From positions 2,170,001 through 2,234,000 of the forward strand of contig OY720099.1 of the NCBI GenBank assembly GCA_963082875.1: a DNA stretch of 64,000 nucleotides, given 5' to 3'. Each line of letters begins with the position of its first letter. The first letter of the stretch is position 1. Below, piece after piece: positions 36,972 through 51,900 of this stretch. Position numbers and translations under genes: made by a program. Origin of the DNA: Corella eumyota (taxonomy: Eukaryota; Chordata; Ascidiacea; Phlebobranchia; Corellidae). The notes under the pieces were generated by a model, which worked only from the letters and a program-made list of their open reading frames with translations, had not been told where the DNA came from and made no database searches.

Positions 36972-39900
36972 ATGGTCATCGTGAGACAGGTATGTATTGT
37001 GTTATATTATATTTTTAATAAATTAAAATAAATAAATTTTATTATTATTAAGTGTTTTATTAACCTTTAATTTTTTATGCGAAGTTTATTTTTTAATTTG
37101 GTAATTACGGTTATTTAATTTTAAAATTTTTTTTTGATATTATTTAAATAAAAATATATGTATTTTAAATTTAAATTGCACATAGCTATTATTAAAGTCT
37201 GCCTGATTGAGATAACATTACATAAATATCAATTTAATAAAAAATACAAGACTTAAGCAATGATTTAAATTAGCTAAAAAACATTTTTTTCAAAAAATAA
37301 AAATGAAGCAATAGTTTTTAAGAGGGGATCTTTTTTTTCTATCTGTGTTTTTTTCCAAGTGGTCCTTACAAGCATTGAATTGTTAAATCTGAACAAGCTT
37401 AACTCTTTCAAGTGTTTTGCCAATATAAGTTTAAACAGGAACAGTTCTAAAGTAGCTTAAGTATCCTAGCAAGGCAAGGGAATATCTGTGCGAAAGCTTT
37501 TTTGTGTAAAATTTTGTTATCTGATGTGGTAGACTTGGTTTTAAATTAAAGTTAAGGTTAAATTCTTTATTCTTTGTTTATATAATTTAACTGGGGTTAA
37601 TATTATTAAGACTATATACAAAGATATTTTTTAAAGTATTAGGTTATAATACAAAATAAATTTTGATATTTGTAATATTTGTAATAACATAAGCTATACA
37701 AGTTTATGTTAATATTTGTGTTTAATTTCTATTTATTTAAAAAAAAATAACCAACTTACATGGGCTACATCATTTTAAATGTGTAAAACTATTCTAATAT
37801 CAATGAAAATTTTATTTGAATTACTTTAATTATAGGAATTTTTAACAAAAGCCAAGAATGTTTGCATTTAAAATCTAACAATGCATTCGGAATGTTTGCT
37901 TAGTACCTGTATAAAAACTTACCTGAAAAAGTGTTTTTTATTGTTATGTTTACGCATAAGACCGGTCAATAAGTTACCATTAGTTTGGGTTGAATTTTTT
38001 TTTAACCATACATAAAAGGTTTTTTAGGTTTTATAAGTATAACTTGCTCAGTATGTTTTTTTAAATTAATGTAAACAGTATGAATCGTTCTTTTAATGAT
38101 AGTTATTTGAGGTTTGGGAATAGTTTTAGAGTGGTGAGTACTTATAATAAATTTTTAAAGATATGGCAAATAAATTCTGCAAATTTAATTCAGAATTATA
38201 TATATACCCAAGTAAATTGAGTTAGAATTAATATTTGTAAGAAGTTTAAATATACTATCTTAAATAATAATGCACTTACTGTAAATTGTTAAAAAGAATA
38301 CTTTTCATATTATTACAAAAAACTTAAAGGTTAACAGGCACTTTAAATAACATCAGAACAATGTTAAATTTATTTTCATTTTTCTATTCGAGAACATATT
38401 TTTTGCCATTTACATAATAACATAAAATACAATCAATCAATTATGTTTCTTATGTTTATAAAGATAACTTTGAGCTTAATTTTTTATACTTTTGTATCAC
38501 AGGGAGATCACGTCTGGTTGTTGAACAAAACAGCAGTCGCCGGTCACAATGTCCCGCTTGGAGCTTTGGTTAAACTTTCCGAGTCTGGTCAAACAAAAGT
38601 TATAGATGATGAAGGCAATGTAAGAAGATTAATTTTATGGTTAAATAATTACTAAACCCATTTGGTAGTCGTATTTGTATTTTACTAATTGCATAGTTAA
38701 CTTTAAGTTATAATTTAAAAACACTTGTCTTTACTACATGAGGTCTTTAGTTCGATCTCCACTGCTCTCATGCTGTAGGCCCTTAAGTTAGGTGCTAAAA
38801 TGGTATAAACTTCTGCTGAGCAGTTTATAATGATCAGGCAATTCTTATCTATAATTTTCTAAACTGCCAAAGGCAACTTGACACTGGGACTGGGTTATGT
38901 TTTAGTCATGAAGTCAACCTTTCTAAATTAAGGATAAATTAATATTAAAGTTTTTAATAATAACCTTTGGTTCGTTTATACATTATAACATTCATGCTTT
39001 TATAAGTACAATTTTAAAGAGGCGAAAATGTTTATACTTTATTTTTTAGGAGCACTGGTTGAAGACGCCACTCACCAACATCCGGGTGATGCATCCGACT
39101 TCTGTTGAAGGAGTAGAAGATATGATTCGCTTGGGTGATCTTAATGAGGCTGGGATCTTGAGGAATTTGTTCATCCGGTACAAGGATGACATCATCTATG
39201 TAAGAAAATTAAAAAAATAAAAAATTAAAAAAATTTAAAAAAATAAAAATAAACACGAGTACCACTAAATTCTGAACAAATATCTGCTTTTTTAACACTG
39301 TTACTGTTTGAAAGTTACATTTGTTTAAAAAAAATTAGGTGGTACTTGTATAGAAATGCCTAAATTGAGGGTAAATAAATGTCTTTAATTAAAATACAAT
39401 TACCATACATCATTCAATTGTCATGTATTCAACATTTTCAATCTTTATAAATGTTTTTTTAAATTTGCCTTAAACTTAATATTGATTTTTTTGTTATTGC
39501 TGGATAGACAATTATAAGTAGTGAGGTGAGTATGTACATAGTATTGTTATTCCAAAGCAATACACATGGCCTACTTATAAATCAAATAAAAACTTTGATT
39601 TTTTTTCAAAGATTTAATAAATATTTTCTAAAAATGTAAATTTTATTTTAATTGTTTAGAAAATTTTCGGATTAACTAATTATTGTTTAGAAATAGTAAT
39701 ATTATTTAGCTTTTTTTTCTTTTTGGTTAAAATTTATTTTACATTATTTTAAACAATTTCTAGACGTACACTGGCTCTATTCTTGTTGCTGTAAACCCTT
39801 ACCAGGTCCTTCCCTTATACAACAATGACTCCATTCGCAATTACACCAATCGCAAGATAGGGGAACTACCTCCTCATATCTTTGGTATTGCTGACAACGC

Positions 39901-42900
39901 TTACAACAATATGTTAAGGAACAAACATGATCAGTGTGTCATAGTCAGGTTAGTTAAAATTTTTAATATTTTGGTTAATTTTTTAGCCTGACTAAAAGAA
40001 GATTACATTTTTTTAAAATATTTATTGAATACCACCTGAACATAAAGTAACATTGGTTACCTTGACCCAGTTTTGAGTTGACTTTGGCAGTCTGGGGATA
40101 TTATAGATTATAATTGTTCGATAATTAAACTGCTGATTAGGTTGGCTCAGCAGGAGTGCATATCATTTATAGCACCTTACTCAAGGTTGCTACAGCATGA
40201 GAACAGCACATTAGCTTTATCTTAAGTTGGCTATGCAAAAAGATTGTCGTTAATATTTTTTATATGATTTTACAAATTGTTCAAATAAGAAAAAGTCATT
40301 TAAAAAAAAACTATTGAATATTACATTTGACCTAGTAAAAGACATAAAAATTTGGCCGGTGTGTTTACATAAGGGTGTGTTTAATGTGAATTACAAAATA
40401 ATTGCCCGTGCTAAACTTTTATTTGACAATGGTGTTGCATATGAGCGAAAAACGCATAAAAAAAGAGCCCTTCAAAATTAATATTTAACTTGTGAGATGT
40501 TAGACTAGCACCAGCACTTTTATATTGGCTCACTTTTTTCCCTGTTAGCATGATAAGTTATAAAACTGACAAAACAAAAACTTATGTTGATCGTAAATTA
40601 TTTTTAATATTTAATTTCTAAGTTAAATTGGATTTTTATGATTAATGTTTAACAATATAAAAGATCAAACTTTTGTATTTACTTTGCCGGCAAAAAACAA
40701 ATCAGCAAATAAATGCCGGCAAATAAATTTATTACTTCAAACTTGTTTCAAATGATAAAATTTCTAATAAAAAATTGCTTTAAAATACTAAATTATGCAT
40801 CATTTTATTAAATTAAATTATAACCTTTTTTTCTTCTTATTTAGTGGTGAATCGGGTGCTGGAAAAACTGAATCCACCAAGTTAGTTCTTCAATATTTGG
40901 CGGCAATATCTGGACAACATTCTTGGATTGAACAACAAATTTTAGAAGCAAACCCAATCTTGGAAGGTAAAAAATTGATTAAGTCACATAAAATTTTTAC
41001 TTAGTCATAACAAAACTTTGAGTACACAAAAACACAAAAATTTGATTTTGGTTATATCATTTTGCACAAAAAATAATCTCAATATTTTTGAACTAAAACT
41101 TTAAACAATTTATTTATTTATTAGCATTTGGAAATGCAAAAACAATTAGAAACGACAACTCTAGTAGATTCGGAAAATTTATCGATATTCGGTTCAATTT
41201 GGATGGGGCAATTCAAAGTGCAAAAATTGATCAATATCTTTTAGAAAAGTCAAGGTAAGATATTATGTATAAAAACAATCATTTATTATATTAATATTAC
41301 ATTATTAATTGTTTGATGAGCTATAACACGCAGCTATTGTCTTAGCATTTATTATAACAGGGTTAAATATTAACTTAAACCTTATCAGTTAATAAATATA
41401 TACAGGCAAGAAGAGCTTAAACTAACAATTATTACTGTATCAATGTATTGAATATTATAATATTGGTAAATAATATCCCATTTCTAAATTTCATATAAAA
41501 TGTATGCATTGAAAAGCCATTGCAGTTTTATTACCAAACTTCTAATACTTATACATTGTGTATTTATCTTTTTTTTGTACAATTTTTAATACAAATTACT
41601 GGTTTTGTAACAAAATAATTTTAAAGTTTAATTATTTTGTAAAATTTGTTGATTAATAGGCTAGTGCATCAAGCTACTGATGAGAGAAATTATCATGTTT
41701 TTTACTGCATGCTGGCTGGTATGCCACAAACTCAAAAACAAACGCTGGGACTTGGAAAACCAGGAGATTACATCAACCTTACTCAAGTATGCTTAATTAA
41801 GATTTATATTTCTTATAATTCTTGTATTCTATACAAAAGAAGTTACATTAATTTGTGTAGTGTATATTGTCAGATATTTTACACTAAAGTTCAATTAATT
41901 GACATTTTGTGTAGAAAGACTACTTAAATTTTTAGATGCTATTTATATTGGCTTTTTTTGTATATTACTTTTACTATCTTGTCTTAATATTTAATTAGTT
42001 TAGCAATATTGTAATGTTTAAATAATTTAAATCTAAATCCCAAGGACAACCTAAATCGAAATGCGTCAAATAATTGTTTTGCAAAAGGTTTGGTAAGTCA
42101 ACGAAATAAAGCCAAAGCATGATATTGTGGAGATTTTACCTAAAAAAGTTAAAAAAATTTGCTTTTTTACTACATTAACTTAAACTTAAACAACCTTTTT
42201 TGTGCTATACATTAAGGATTATACAAAAAGGGTAAACTATAACTGAAAATTATTATATTTGTAACATTTCTTGCAGCTTTCTTGTCCATGTTGTAATACG
42301 GTGTATATGAAGTTATCTTATAATGGTGAAAATAAAAGCACGACATTTTTTGCATGTTTTTTTGTTACTGTACACTGTTTAAACTAAAATTATTTTTTTT
42401 GCATTTTGGTTTTATATTTTTTGTTTAAAAGTTTGTTACTGCATTGTCTTTGATTTTATTAAACTTATTTTAGTATTTATTGAATTGAAATAACTTTTTG
42501 TTGCATGTCTTTTATTTTTTGAAACAAATTTTGACTTAACTTTTTTAAAGATTACCTTTTTGATTTTTCGATTTACTAACTATTAACAGTAAACTTAACA
42601 GACATAGGTTTTAAAGTTTTTAAATTATACTCCAATACTTTAAAAGTAGAAGTTGTTGTTATAAGCAATAGATGATTACATAAAAAAATATTTTGAATTT
42701 TACCTTTAATACATATACATATAATACTTTCAAATTAACATGTTTAATATTATAGGGTTCATGTATACAATGTATGGGAAGAGATGACAAAGGTGAATAC
42801 AGTGAAATTTTAAGAGGAATGAAAGTAAGTCATTCTATTTTTTTCTTTATCCCCAGTGCAAATGCTTGATAAATTGATTTATTATCTTTTTGCAGTTTGG

Positions 42901-45900
42901 AATATTGTTTTATATTTTTATTATCCCTATGTATTGACCCTAATTTTTTTAAACATCTTGTTTGTGTTTTTAATAATTACCAACATTTATACAGTGGGTT
43001 ATATTTTTTAAAACCTTTTTTTAATATTGTTTTATATTAAGGCTAGACTTTTTGAAGTTTATAATTAATAAGCTTCTTTCTAATACTTATACATTTGAAC
43101 CACATACAAATGATTAACTTATTCCTGCCTTGCCTTATTTAGTTAAACTTACAATTACTTTATTGTTCAAATTGGGTGTTACCTATTTTATGAAATTATT
43201 TTGTTTACAATGTCAATAGGGATGAAATTAACTTTGAAATTCGATACAAATATTGTAAAAAACTGGATTCATGGCTATATAGCATAATCGTTATTAAAAT
43301 ATATGAATCTTTTCTATTGTAATGTAATCTTATATTTGGTTTAATACTTACGTTGTTTTTAGGTTCTGTCATTTACTGATGCTGAAATTGCTGAAATATT
43401 TCGGCTACTGGCTGGCATTTTACATATTGGTATGTTCAAAAATTTTTAGACTATTACAATTTAAATGCAGTTTATTGAGATATATAACTCTACATTTAAT
43501 CCCAAATTAAAACACATAATTCATTACTAAAGGTCTTAAAGGCATGACATTTTATCGTGCTAGATTCTAAATTAATATTTCATGTTATTTAGGTAATGTA
43601 AAGTTCAAAGAGACAATGATTGACAACTTGGATGCTTGTGAAGTTGTCCACACTTCTGGAATGAAATTAATTGCTCAGCTATTTGGGGTAAGATTTTAAC
43701 TTGTATATTTTAACAAGGTGCCTGACACCTTAGGTTTTTCTTGAAGGCATGCTCTCTTCTAATATTTGTGTAACATGTTACGTAAAGCATATTAAAACTA
43801 AACTGAAGGTCACCAAAAAAACCCACTAACTTTAAAAAAAGTGATATTTTTTTAACTTTAGACCAAAGTGAAGTTACAATAAAAATCAAATTTAAATTAA
43901 TTTACTAATATTAAGGTAAATGAGAAATTACTGATGAAAGCTTTAACCCAAAGAACTCTAAGTACCAGAGGTGAAAGTGTTATTTCTCCAATGAACATTG
44001 ATCAAGCCAATGATGTCAAGGATGCTTACATAAAGGTAACTAGTAAAAGAAATGGTACAATTTTTAACAAATGTTGTCCATATTCGGATTTTTTTAACAT
44101 AGTATTACTACCTATAATATTATTGTATTACTAGGGTGTATACGGAAGGCTGTTCGTTTGGATAGTTGACAAAATTAACAGCGCCATCTTCAAAGATTCA
44201 AAATTAACAAAAAAGAAAAACTTGCTGTCAATTGGTCTTCTCGATATTTTTGGATTTGAAAATTTTGGTAACAACAGGTAATAATTAAATGACATTTTAT
44301 AAATTTTTTTTTATCTAATCACAAGATGTGGGTATCTTAATTAAACAAGATGTGGGTATCTTAATTAAACAAGATGTGGATATCTTAATTATACAAGATG
44401 TGGGTTTCTACATAGTGTTATCATGCCATAATCGCGAAAAATATTTAAAAGTATAGCGTGACTTATCAAACAATAACAAACCCTTAGCTATTAGGTCACA
44501 TTATTTTTAACACTTTAATTATTATACAATGCTTTACTTATCTATTTTTTAGTTTTGAACAACTGTGCATCAACTTTGCCAACGAAAACTTGCAGCAGTT
44601 TTTTGTCCGTCATGTTTTTAAACTTGAACAAGAAGAATATGACAAAGAAGCAATTGACTGGCAGCATATCAAGTTTAAAGACAATCAGGTAGACCTAACG
44701 TTGTCTTAAAAATGACTTAAAATCTTTGTTTTTACCTGGATCTGATCTACTAGAAGAAAAACCTATATTACCGTGAATATAAAACTGTTGTGTACTTAAA
44801 TATACCAAGATAGTTTAGTTTGTAATCATTTTATGATTGTTCTAGGATGTATTGGATATGATTGCAGTAAAACCACTTAACATACTTGCTTTGATCATAG
44901 AGGAATCAATGTTTCCAAGAGTAAGTACAAATATCTAAGTTTTATATAAATCTTGGCACCTTGTTGTACACAACATTTAAATATTTGTTGGTTTACTGTA
45001 GGGTACAGATAGAACAATGTTAAACAAGTTGGTCAACCAGCATGGCAAGAATTCTTTGTTTGGAATTCCCAAATCTCGATTTGATGAAACATTCGCAATT
45101 GAACATTTTGCTGGACCAGTGCGGTATAGTGGCCAAGGTAAACAATATGCATCTTATTTTATACGAAAAATTATAAAGTTCTTGCTACTTTTTGATGTAG
45201 TCTAATAATTTTGGGGTCATGCATGTTGTCCGGCTCTAGACAAAACAACGTGCTGTTGACAATAGGAGAGAATCCGTAGGTGATAATTCTCTCGTATCAT
45301 AATCCAGACGAGATAATTTAGAAGAGCCGTAGTGTAATTATGTTTTGTCTAAAACCGGACAACATCCGTGATCCTAATTTTGAAGCATGTTTAATTGTAA
45401 GAAATTGTGTTAAAAATTCAGTTTAATTTGTTGGTTGATAATTTTTTAAACAAACTTTTTGCAGGTTTTCTGGAAAGAAACAGGGATACCTTCCATGGCG
45501 ATCTTATCAACTTAATCAAATCAACAAAGAACAAATTTCTAAAACTCTTGTTCCATACAGGTAATTAACGTTAAACATAGAAGTATCAAACTGTATTTAA
45601 AGCATAAAGTATCATTTATATTTTAATAAAAGCCACACAAAATTTTAATTAAATTCTTTTTTCGATTGCTTAGATATCAACCAAGAAAAAAGTTCAAGAA
45701 AGCGAAATCAAACACTTTGTGAACAGTTTAAAAAATCTCTTGATATGTTGATGAGGTCGTTATCGTCATGCCAACCATTTTTTGTGCGATGTATCAAACC
45801 AAATGAGTTAAAGAAACCATTGGTTAGACCTCTACCAAAATAAAATTTTTAATCAACAGTTTTCCTATTTTTTTTTTTTTTTATTCTTGTTATCAAGTTA

Positions 45901-48900
45901 TTTAGCTACTTACTAATTACCTTTAATTATCTATTAAAATAACTTTGGGAAGTGCGATATACGGCTTCTATTTTTAAATTTTAAATTTACTAATTTTTAT
46001 TTTTATTTTAGGTATTTGATCGAATTTTGATTGCTCGTCAACTGAGATATTCTGGAATGATGGAGACAATTAGAATCAGGAGAGCTGGTTATCCAATTAG
46101 ATATTCGTTCAAAGAGTTTATTGACAGGTTTGTTAAAATAATTCCTATTATAAGTAAATTCAATAAAACAAATTAAATGCCTGCAATTTTTAAATGTTTT
46201 TAGTTGCTTGGAAATAAATTTATCTGATAGTTTTGTTTGTAAGTAAAAAAATTTTGGCCTTTTTTAAAGATATCGCATGATTGTAACTGGAATAAAACCG
46301 TCTTCACGTCAGGGGAATCACATTGGTAAGTTTTTTAAATCTTTTATTTTTTTTAATTAGAAATATTTTATTTTTTGTAGTTTTTGTTTCTTTAATAAAA
46401 AATTTTTTTTAAATGTAGACACGATGTGATATTGTGTATTTAATTACTAAACAAGTGTTGTAACTAAGGAATGCTATAAAAACTAATAGAACAGATTAAT
46501 AATATGTAATATTGGCTTGAATTTGTTTTTTAATTTTGTTGTTTAGAGTCTTGCAAAAAGATCATTTATTCAGCCTTGGGAGAAAAAACAGATTGTCAAG
46601 TTGGTAAAACCAAAATTTTCTTGAAAGATTCTCATGATGCTCTGATGGAAGCTGAAAGAGAAAATGCAATTTCAAGGTTTGAAACTAAACTAATATCACC
46701 AATTTTAATGTAAAACTAATGTTTTGAACATAAACATTAACCTTTTAACATTATAAGACTACTTACCAATATTAAGCGCAATTTATACTAATCATTTTAC
46801 ATAATTTGTCAGTATTTTAAAAATGAAATTTAGAATGTAGTTCAAAGTTAGCTAGATTAAAATTTTAACTTAACTAAAATTTTATTTGTTTTTAATGCGT
46901 ATAGATGGGTGATCATTATACAAAGAGCAGTGAGAGGGTGGTTATGTCGACATAGATATCTTAAGATTAGAAATGCTGCCATTAAGATACAATCTGTATG
47001 GAAGGGATACAAGGCCAAGAAACGCTACGTTGCTGTATGTTGTATTTATTTTTATTGTATTTTAAACATGTTTTTATAACTATTTAAAATGAGTTCTTTG
47101 TGTTTGGTTAAGAGTTTATGTTGTAAGTTTGACTTAAAATTAGTAGTTTAAAATAATTGTAAGACCTATGATAGATTACACCTTAAAACTAGTTCCACTT
47201 ACAGTCAAAACAAATTTAAATTTATAATAAATATATGAAGTTAGAAATTAAAATGTTTTTTTATTTAATTTTAAACCTTGCAAATTTTCAGATGAGACAT
47301 GGTTATGCAAGATTGCAAGCTTTATGGAAAGCAAGAAGATTGGCATTCAGATATACTTTTGCACGAAAACGAATCATCCAATTTCAAGTTCATGCAAGAG
47401 GTTTGCTTACTAGAAGACATGTTCGTCACAAGATGTGGGGCATCATCAAAATTCAATCTTATATTAGAGGTAAATCAGGTTTATTGGTTACATATATATT
47501 TACACTAACTTTACATTTAGGAATTACTATAGAAAATTTGTATTGCAGATTTATTTAACCTACTCATTTTTTTTTTGTTTGGGGTAACTAGTTAAGTTTT
47601 ACCAGTTAGTAAATGCATTATATTTTATTGTTTAATTCTAGGATACATTGCCAGAAAGCAAGTTGTTAAAATGAGAAACATGATTAAAGTCCGAAAACTT
47701 CCAAAGCAACAACAAAAGGTAAAAGAAATTTACACGAATTCGCCAGAAATCTGGTATTTTATAAATTAAATTTAAGCCTATGTTGTGTGTATTAATATTT
47801 GCTTGTTTTTTTAACAAAGGCTGAGTTGTTGAAATTACAAAAACTTCAAGAATTGGAAAAAGAAAATCTAAAGAACAAGAACAAAATGGTGGCAAATGCT
47901 GTAAGTAATAAAATAAACTTTTAAGTTGAAGTAAAAAAGATCATATTTTTGTATTAACTTTTCCTATTAAAAAAACATTGTAAAAAAATTCAAAAATTCA
48001 AAATTTTTTAGGAGCGTCGTAAGCGTAACCCATCTACAGTCAATGATGCGGATGTTGTGGATCAGATGTTTGACTTCCTGGAGTCTGATAACAAACCCTT
48101 AGATGATGAGAATGGAGAACACATGTATTCCTCCATCCCTGTTATGGAAGAACAAGATGACATCGATCAATACAAATTTACTAAATTTGCTGCCACTTAT
48201 TTCTCTGTAAGTATTAAGCTAAAATTGCTTGCTAAAGGGTCGACCTCTTAACCTTAACATAAAGTGACATTTTTTACCCTGACACAGTCTTAAGTTGACT
48301 TTAGAAGTCCTGGATTTAATCCCTTTCGGAGTAATGTTATAGGTTAATGCTTATTGTTAACTTTCGTCAAGGTTACAACCTAACAGAAAGTTAAAAAACA
48401 TGCTTTACTACATGGGTAAAAATATTGAAATCTAACTTTTTATATCATGTTTATTTTTAATTTAATGACAAATTTTTACAATTTTCTTCAGGCAACAGCC
48501 ACTCATTCCTACATTAAAAAACAACTAAAAACTCCTTTACTTCAACATGAAGAAGAAGACAACACCTTAGCTGCATTGGCTGTTTGGGTCACAATTCTTA
48601 GGTAAGCTTAGCAATTTTAAAGACCAAAATTAATATTTAGAGAGTTTTTATATTAAGCGTCATAATTTTATATTAAGTGCTTAAATTTTATTAACTTTTA
48701 AACTTCAAACATTTAGTCACTAAGTTTAATTGCAATCCTTTTTGTTTCTGGCAAGAATGCGTTTTAATGTTTAGATATAAAATTAATCTTTTCAAATATG
48801 TTGATCTTAGATTTATGGGAGATCTGCCAGAGCCCAAATACAAAGAAAATGCACCAGTCAAAAGGGATAATGTTATGAATGGAATTTACAGCACTTTGGG

Positions 48901-51900
48901 AAGATCTTATGCTAAAAACCATCAGAATCTAACAGAATGGAAAAGTGATACGCAAGTAAATAACTTCAGTATAAATCAGTGTCAATTATAGCTTATCAGT
49001 ATTGGAATAAATTGTGTTTATTTATAAATTTTCATAAATTTTTTTTTATTTAGTCAAAAGGCCGAAAGTCAACTTCAAAAAGACAAAAAGTGATTTCCAT
49101 GACTCTTAAAAATAAGTCTAAGCTAACAAAAGAAGTTTCAAATATTCTCAAATCTGGAAATGAATATGGAGAGGTAATTTCTATTTAGAAAAAATTAATT
49201 TGTTAAAGTTTATAAATTGATAATCGAGTAATTAAATTTCAGTTGTAACTTTTGTATATTAATTTGTGTTTTTTACAGGGTGATGTTAATTTAATGCTGA
49301 TAGATCGTCCAACTACAAACTTGGAAAAACTTCATTTTATTATCGGAAATGGAATTTTGAGGCCAGATATAAGGTTAGAAGTTTTTCTAACTTGTACCAT
49401 GTTTTTAAATTAAGAAATCTGTATTTTATAGCTTTTATATTGATTATTGCAATGTATTTAACCGGCAGCGTGGTGTAGTGGTAAGAACTCTTGCTACACC
49501 ACACATGAGATTGTTGGTTCAATTCCAACTGATCTCATGGTGTAGCGCCCTTGAGTAAGGTGCTATAAACGGTAAAAACTTCTGCTGAGCCAGCACTTAA
49601 TCAGCAGTATAATTATCGGGCAATTATAGTTTCTAAAATATCCCGAACTGCCACAGGCAACTCGAGACTGGGTCGGAGTAACTTATGTTACTCTATGTTT
49701 AAGTCGCGCATTCGACTTTCCCACATCTAGGATAAAAAAATATACAGAAAAAAAAATTTATTTAAAAGAAGATTTATGTAAAATAATATGTTTATTTTAA
49801 GTTTTATTTAAATTAAAAGACCTAAAAATGTTATTGATCATTAGGCAGTGTTTAAATGTGCAAATGGTAATTGATATTTTGCCTGACATCTAAATATCTT
49901 AATTTAACCTCATAACAATTCTTTTCAAGGACTGAGATTTACTGTCAAATCTGCAAACAGTTGAGCTTAAACACATCCAGATCTTCTCATGCTAGAGGTT
50001 GGATCTTAATGTCGCTGTGCGTGGGTTGTTTTGCCCCTGATGAAAACTTTGTAAAATATCTTCAGAATTTCATCAGAAGTGGTCCTACTAACTATGCACC
50101 TTATTGTGAAAGTCGATTAAGGAGAACTTTTATTAACGGAGCTAGAAACCAGCCTCCAAGCTGGCTTGAATTACAGGTAAAAAAAATATTTTTTGATAAA
50201 TTTTAAGTCACTATCTGTTCACTTGCAAAAAAAATAAAAACTATAAATTATTGTTTTAAAAAAAAATATTTAAGTGTGTGCTAAAACTTATTAAACAACT
50301 TACATAAATATATTATGATAAATAAGCCTATAAAATGTATTAGTTAAAAACTTACATACCTTATAAAATAAATTCTTATATAGGCTACTAAGTCCAAGAA
50401 AGCAATGACGCTGCCTATTACATTTATGGACGGCACAACAAAGACATTATTAGCTGATTCTGCTTCTACAGCTAAAGAATTGTGCGATGTTTTGGCTGAT
50501 AAAATTTATCTCACAGACAAGTTTGGATTCTCACTTTTCATTGCTTTGTTTGATAAGGTAATTGGTTTACAATTAATTGATAGGTTTGCTAAATAATCTA
50601 TCCTAGTTAAACAAACTATTTGTCAAATAACAATACTCAAGCCATAGATTTAATAATTGCAGGTAAATTTAGAAATCTTAGATTTAATTTATAGTTTTCA
50701 ATATCTAGATTTTAGATTTTTTTGTTCTATAACACATTTAAAAAGTATAAGACCAATATTAAGATCATATTTATTTAAAATTTTATCAAGTAAACTTGCC
50801 TTTGTATAAAGAAGTAAAACTCTATATATTAGTATCAAAAAAGGTGCAAGGCAGGTTCGTGTAAAAGTTAGATTTTAACAACAATCTTTTAATCAGGTTT
50901 CATCACTGGGCAGTGGTGGAGATCATGTAATGGATGCCATCTCACAATGTGAACAATATGCAAAAGAACAAGGGGCCCAAGAGAGGAATGCACCATGGAG
51001 GTTGTTTTACAGGAAAGAGATATTTACCCCTTGGCATGAACCCCATGAGGACAAGGTAAAAATATAAAAATCCAGTTATTCTTTTCTTTATGTTTCTTTA
51101 TACAAATAAGAGTCAAATATTGTGCAATTTTTTCATACTCTAACTAATTTATATTGGTAAGTTATTTAATGTTGTTTGTATATTTGCTTGCAGGTTAGCA
51201 CAAACCTTATCTACCAACAAATTGTTCGTGGAGTTAAGTTTGGGGAATACAGGAGCGAGAACGATATGGAATTAGGACAACTTGTCTCTAAACAGCTCTA
51301 TATTGAACATGGAGCTAATGTCCAGGTGAAGAATTTAAATAAAAAGTATTTTGTCTTTAAACACAAAAACTATAAGAATATTGTAATTGAACTACTGTAT
51401 ATAGTAATATTTTATAAACATTTTGATTTTAGGATTCGTTCAAAATTTTATTTTTAGGCTTCTACAATTTCATCATCTTTGACAAATTATCTTCCAACAA
51501 GAGCTTTTACAAGTCAGAAACCTCAGCAATATTGGATTGACATTATCATCAATCAACATAAAGATGTAATTTAAACTAATAATAAATACATACACATTGT
51601 TTAATCTAAATGGCACTAATTTTGGTTTTGGCTGTACCATATTTACTTAGTTCTAACAGCTATTTAACTAGGCTAAAGTACTTAAATTGTATTTTTCAGT
51701 ACAATTTTTTTTGTATATATCTATGCTCGATGTAAGAAAGTGGATTGCGCGACTTAAACATAAAGTAACATCAGTTATCCCAGCTCAGTCTGGAGTTACC
51801 TGTGGCAGTTTGAGATATTGTAGATTATAATTGCCGATAATTAAGCTGCTGATTAAGTGCTGGCTCAGCAGGAGTTTATACCGTTTGTAGCACCTTCCTC

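Larger units (their letters stand above)
36972..46676 (+). other. MYO7A: Myosin VII motor-domain exons 1-20
   Basis: Exons: 36972-36989, 38503-38619, 39050-39199, 39764-39948, 40845-40966, 41125-41254, 41660-41786, 42756-42824, 43363-43429, 43593-43687, 43916-44035, 44135-44277, 44553-44688, 44846-44920, 45002-45137, 45465-45560, 45674-45822, 46012-46127, 46270-46325 and 46547-46676. Exon 1 codes only MVIVRQ and is followed by a 1.5-kb intron, the largest of the gene. The actin-binding region reads [13 protein letters not shown] and the converter begins in exons 18-20 ([21 protein letters not shown]). Confidence 0.95.
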
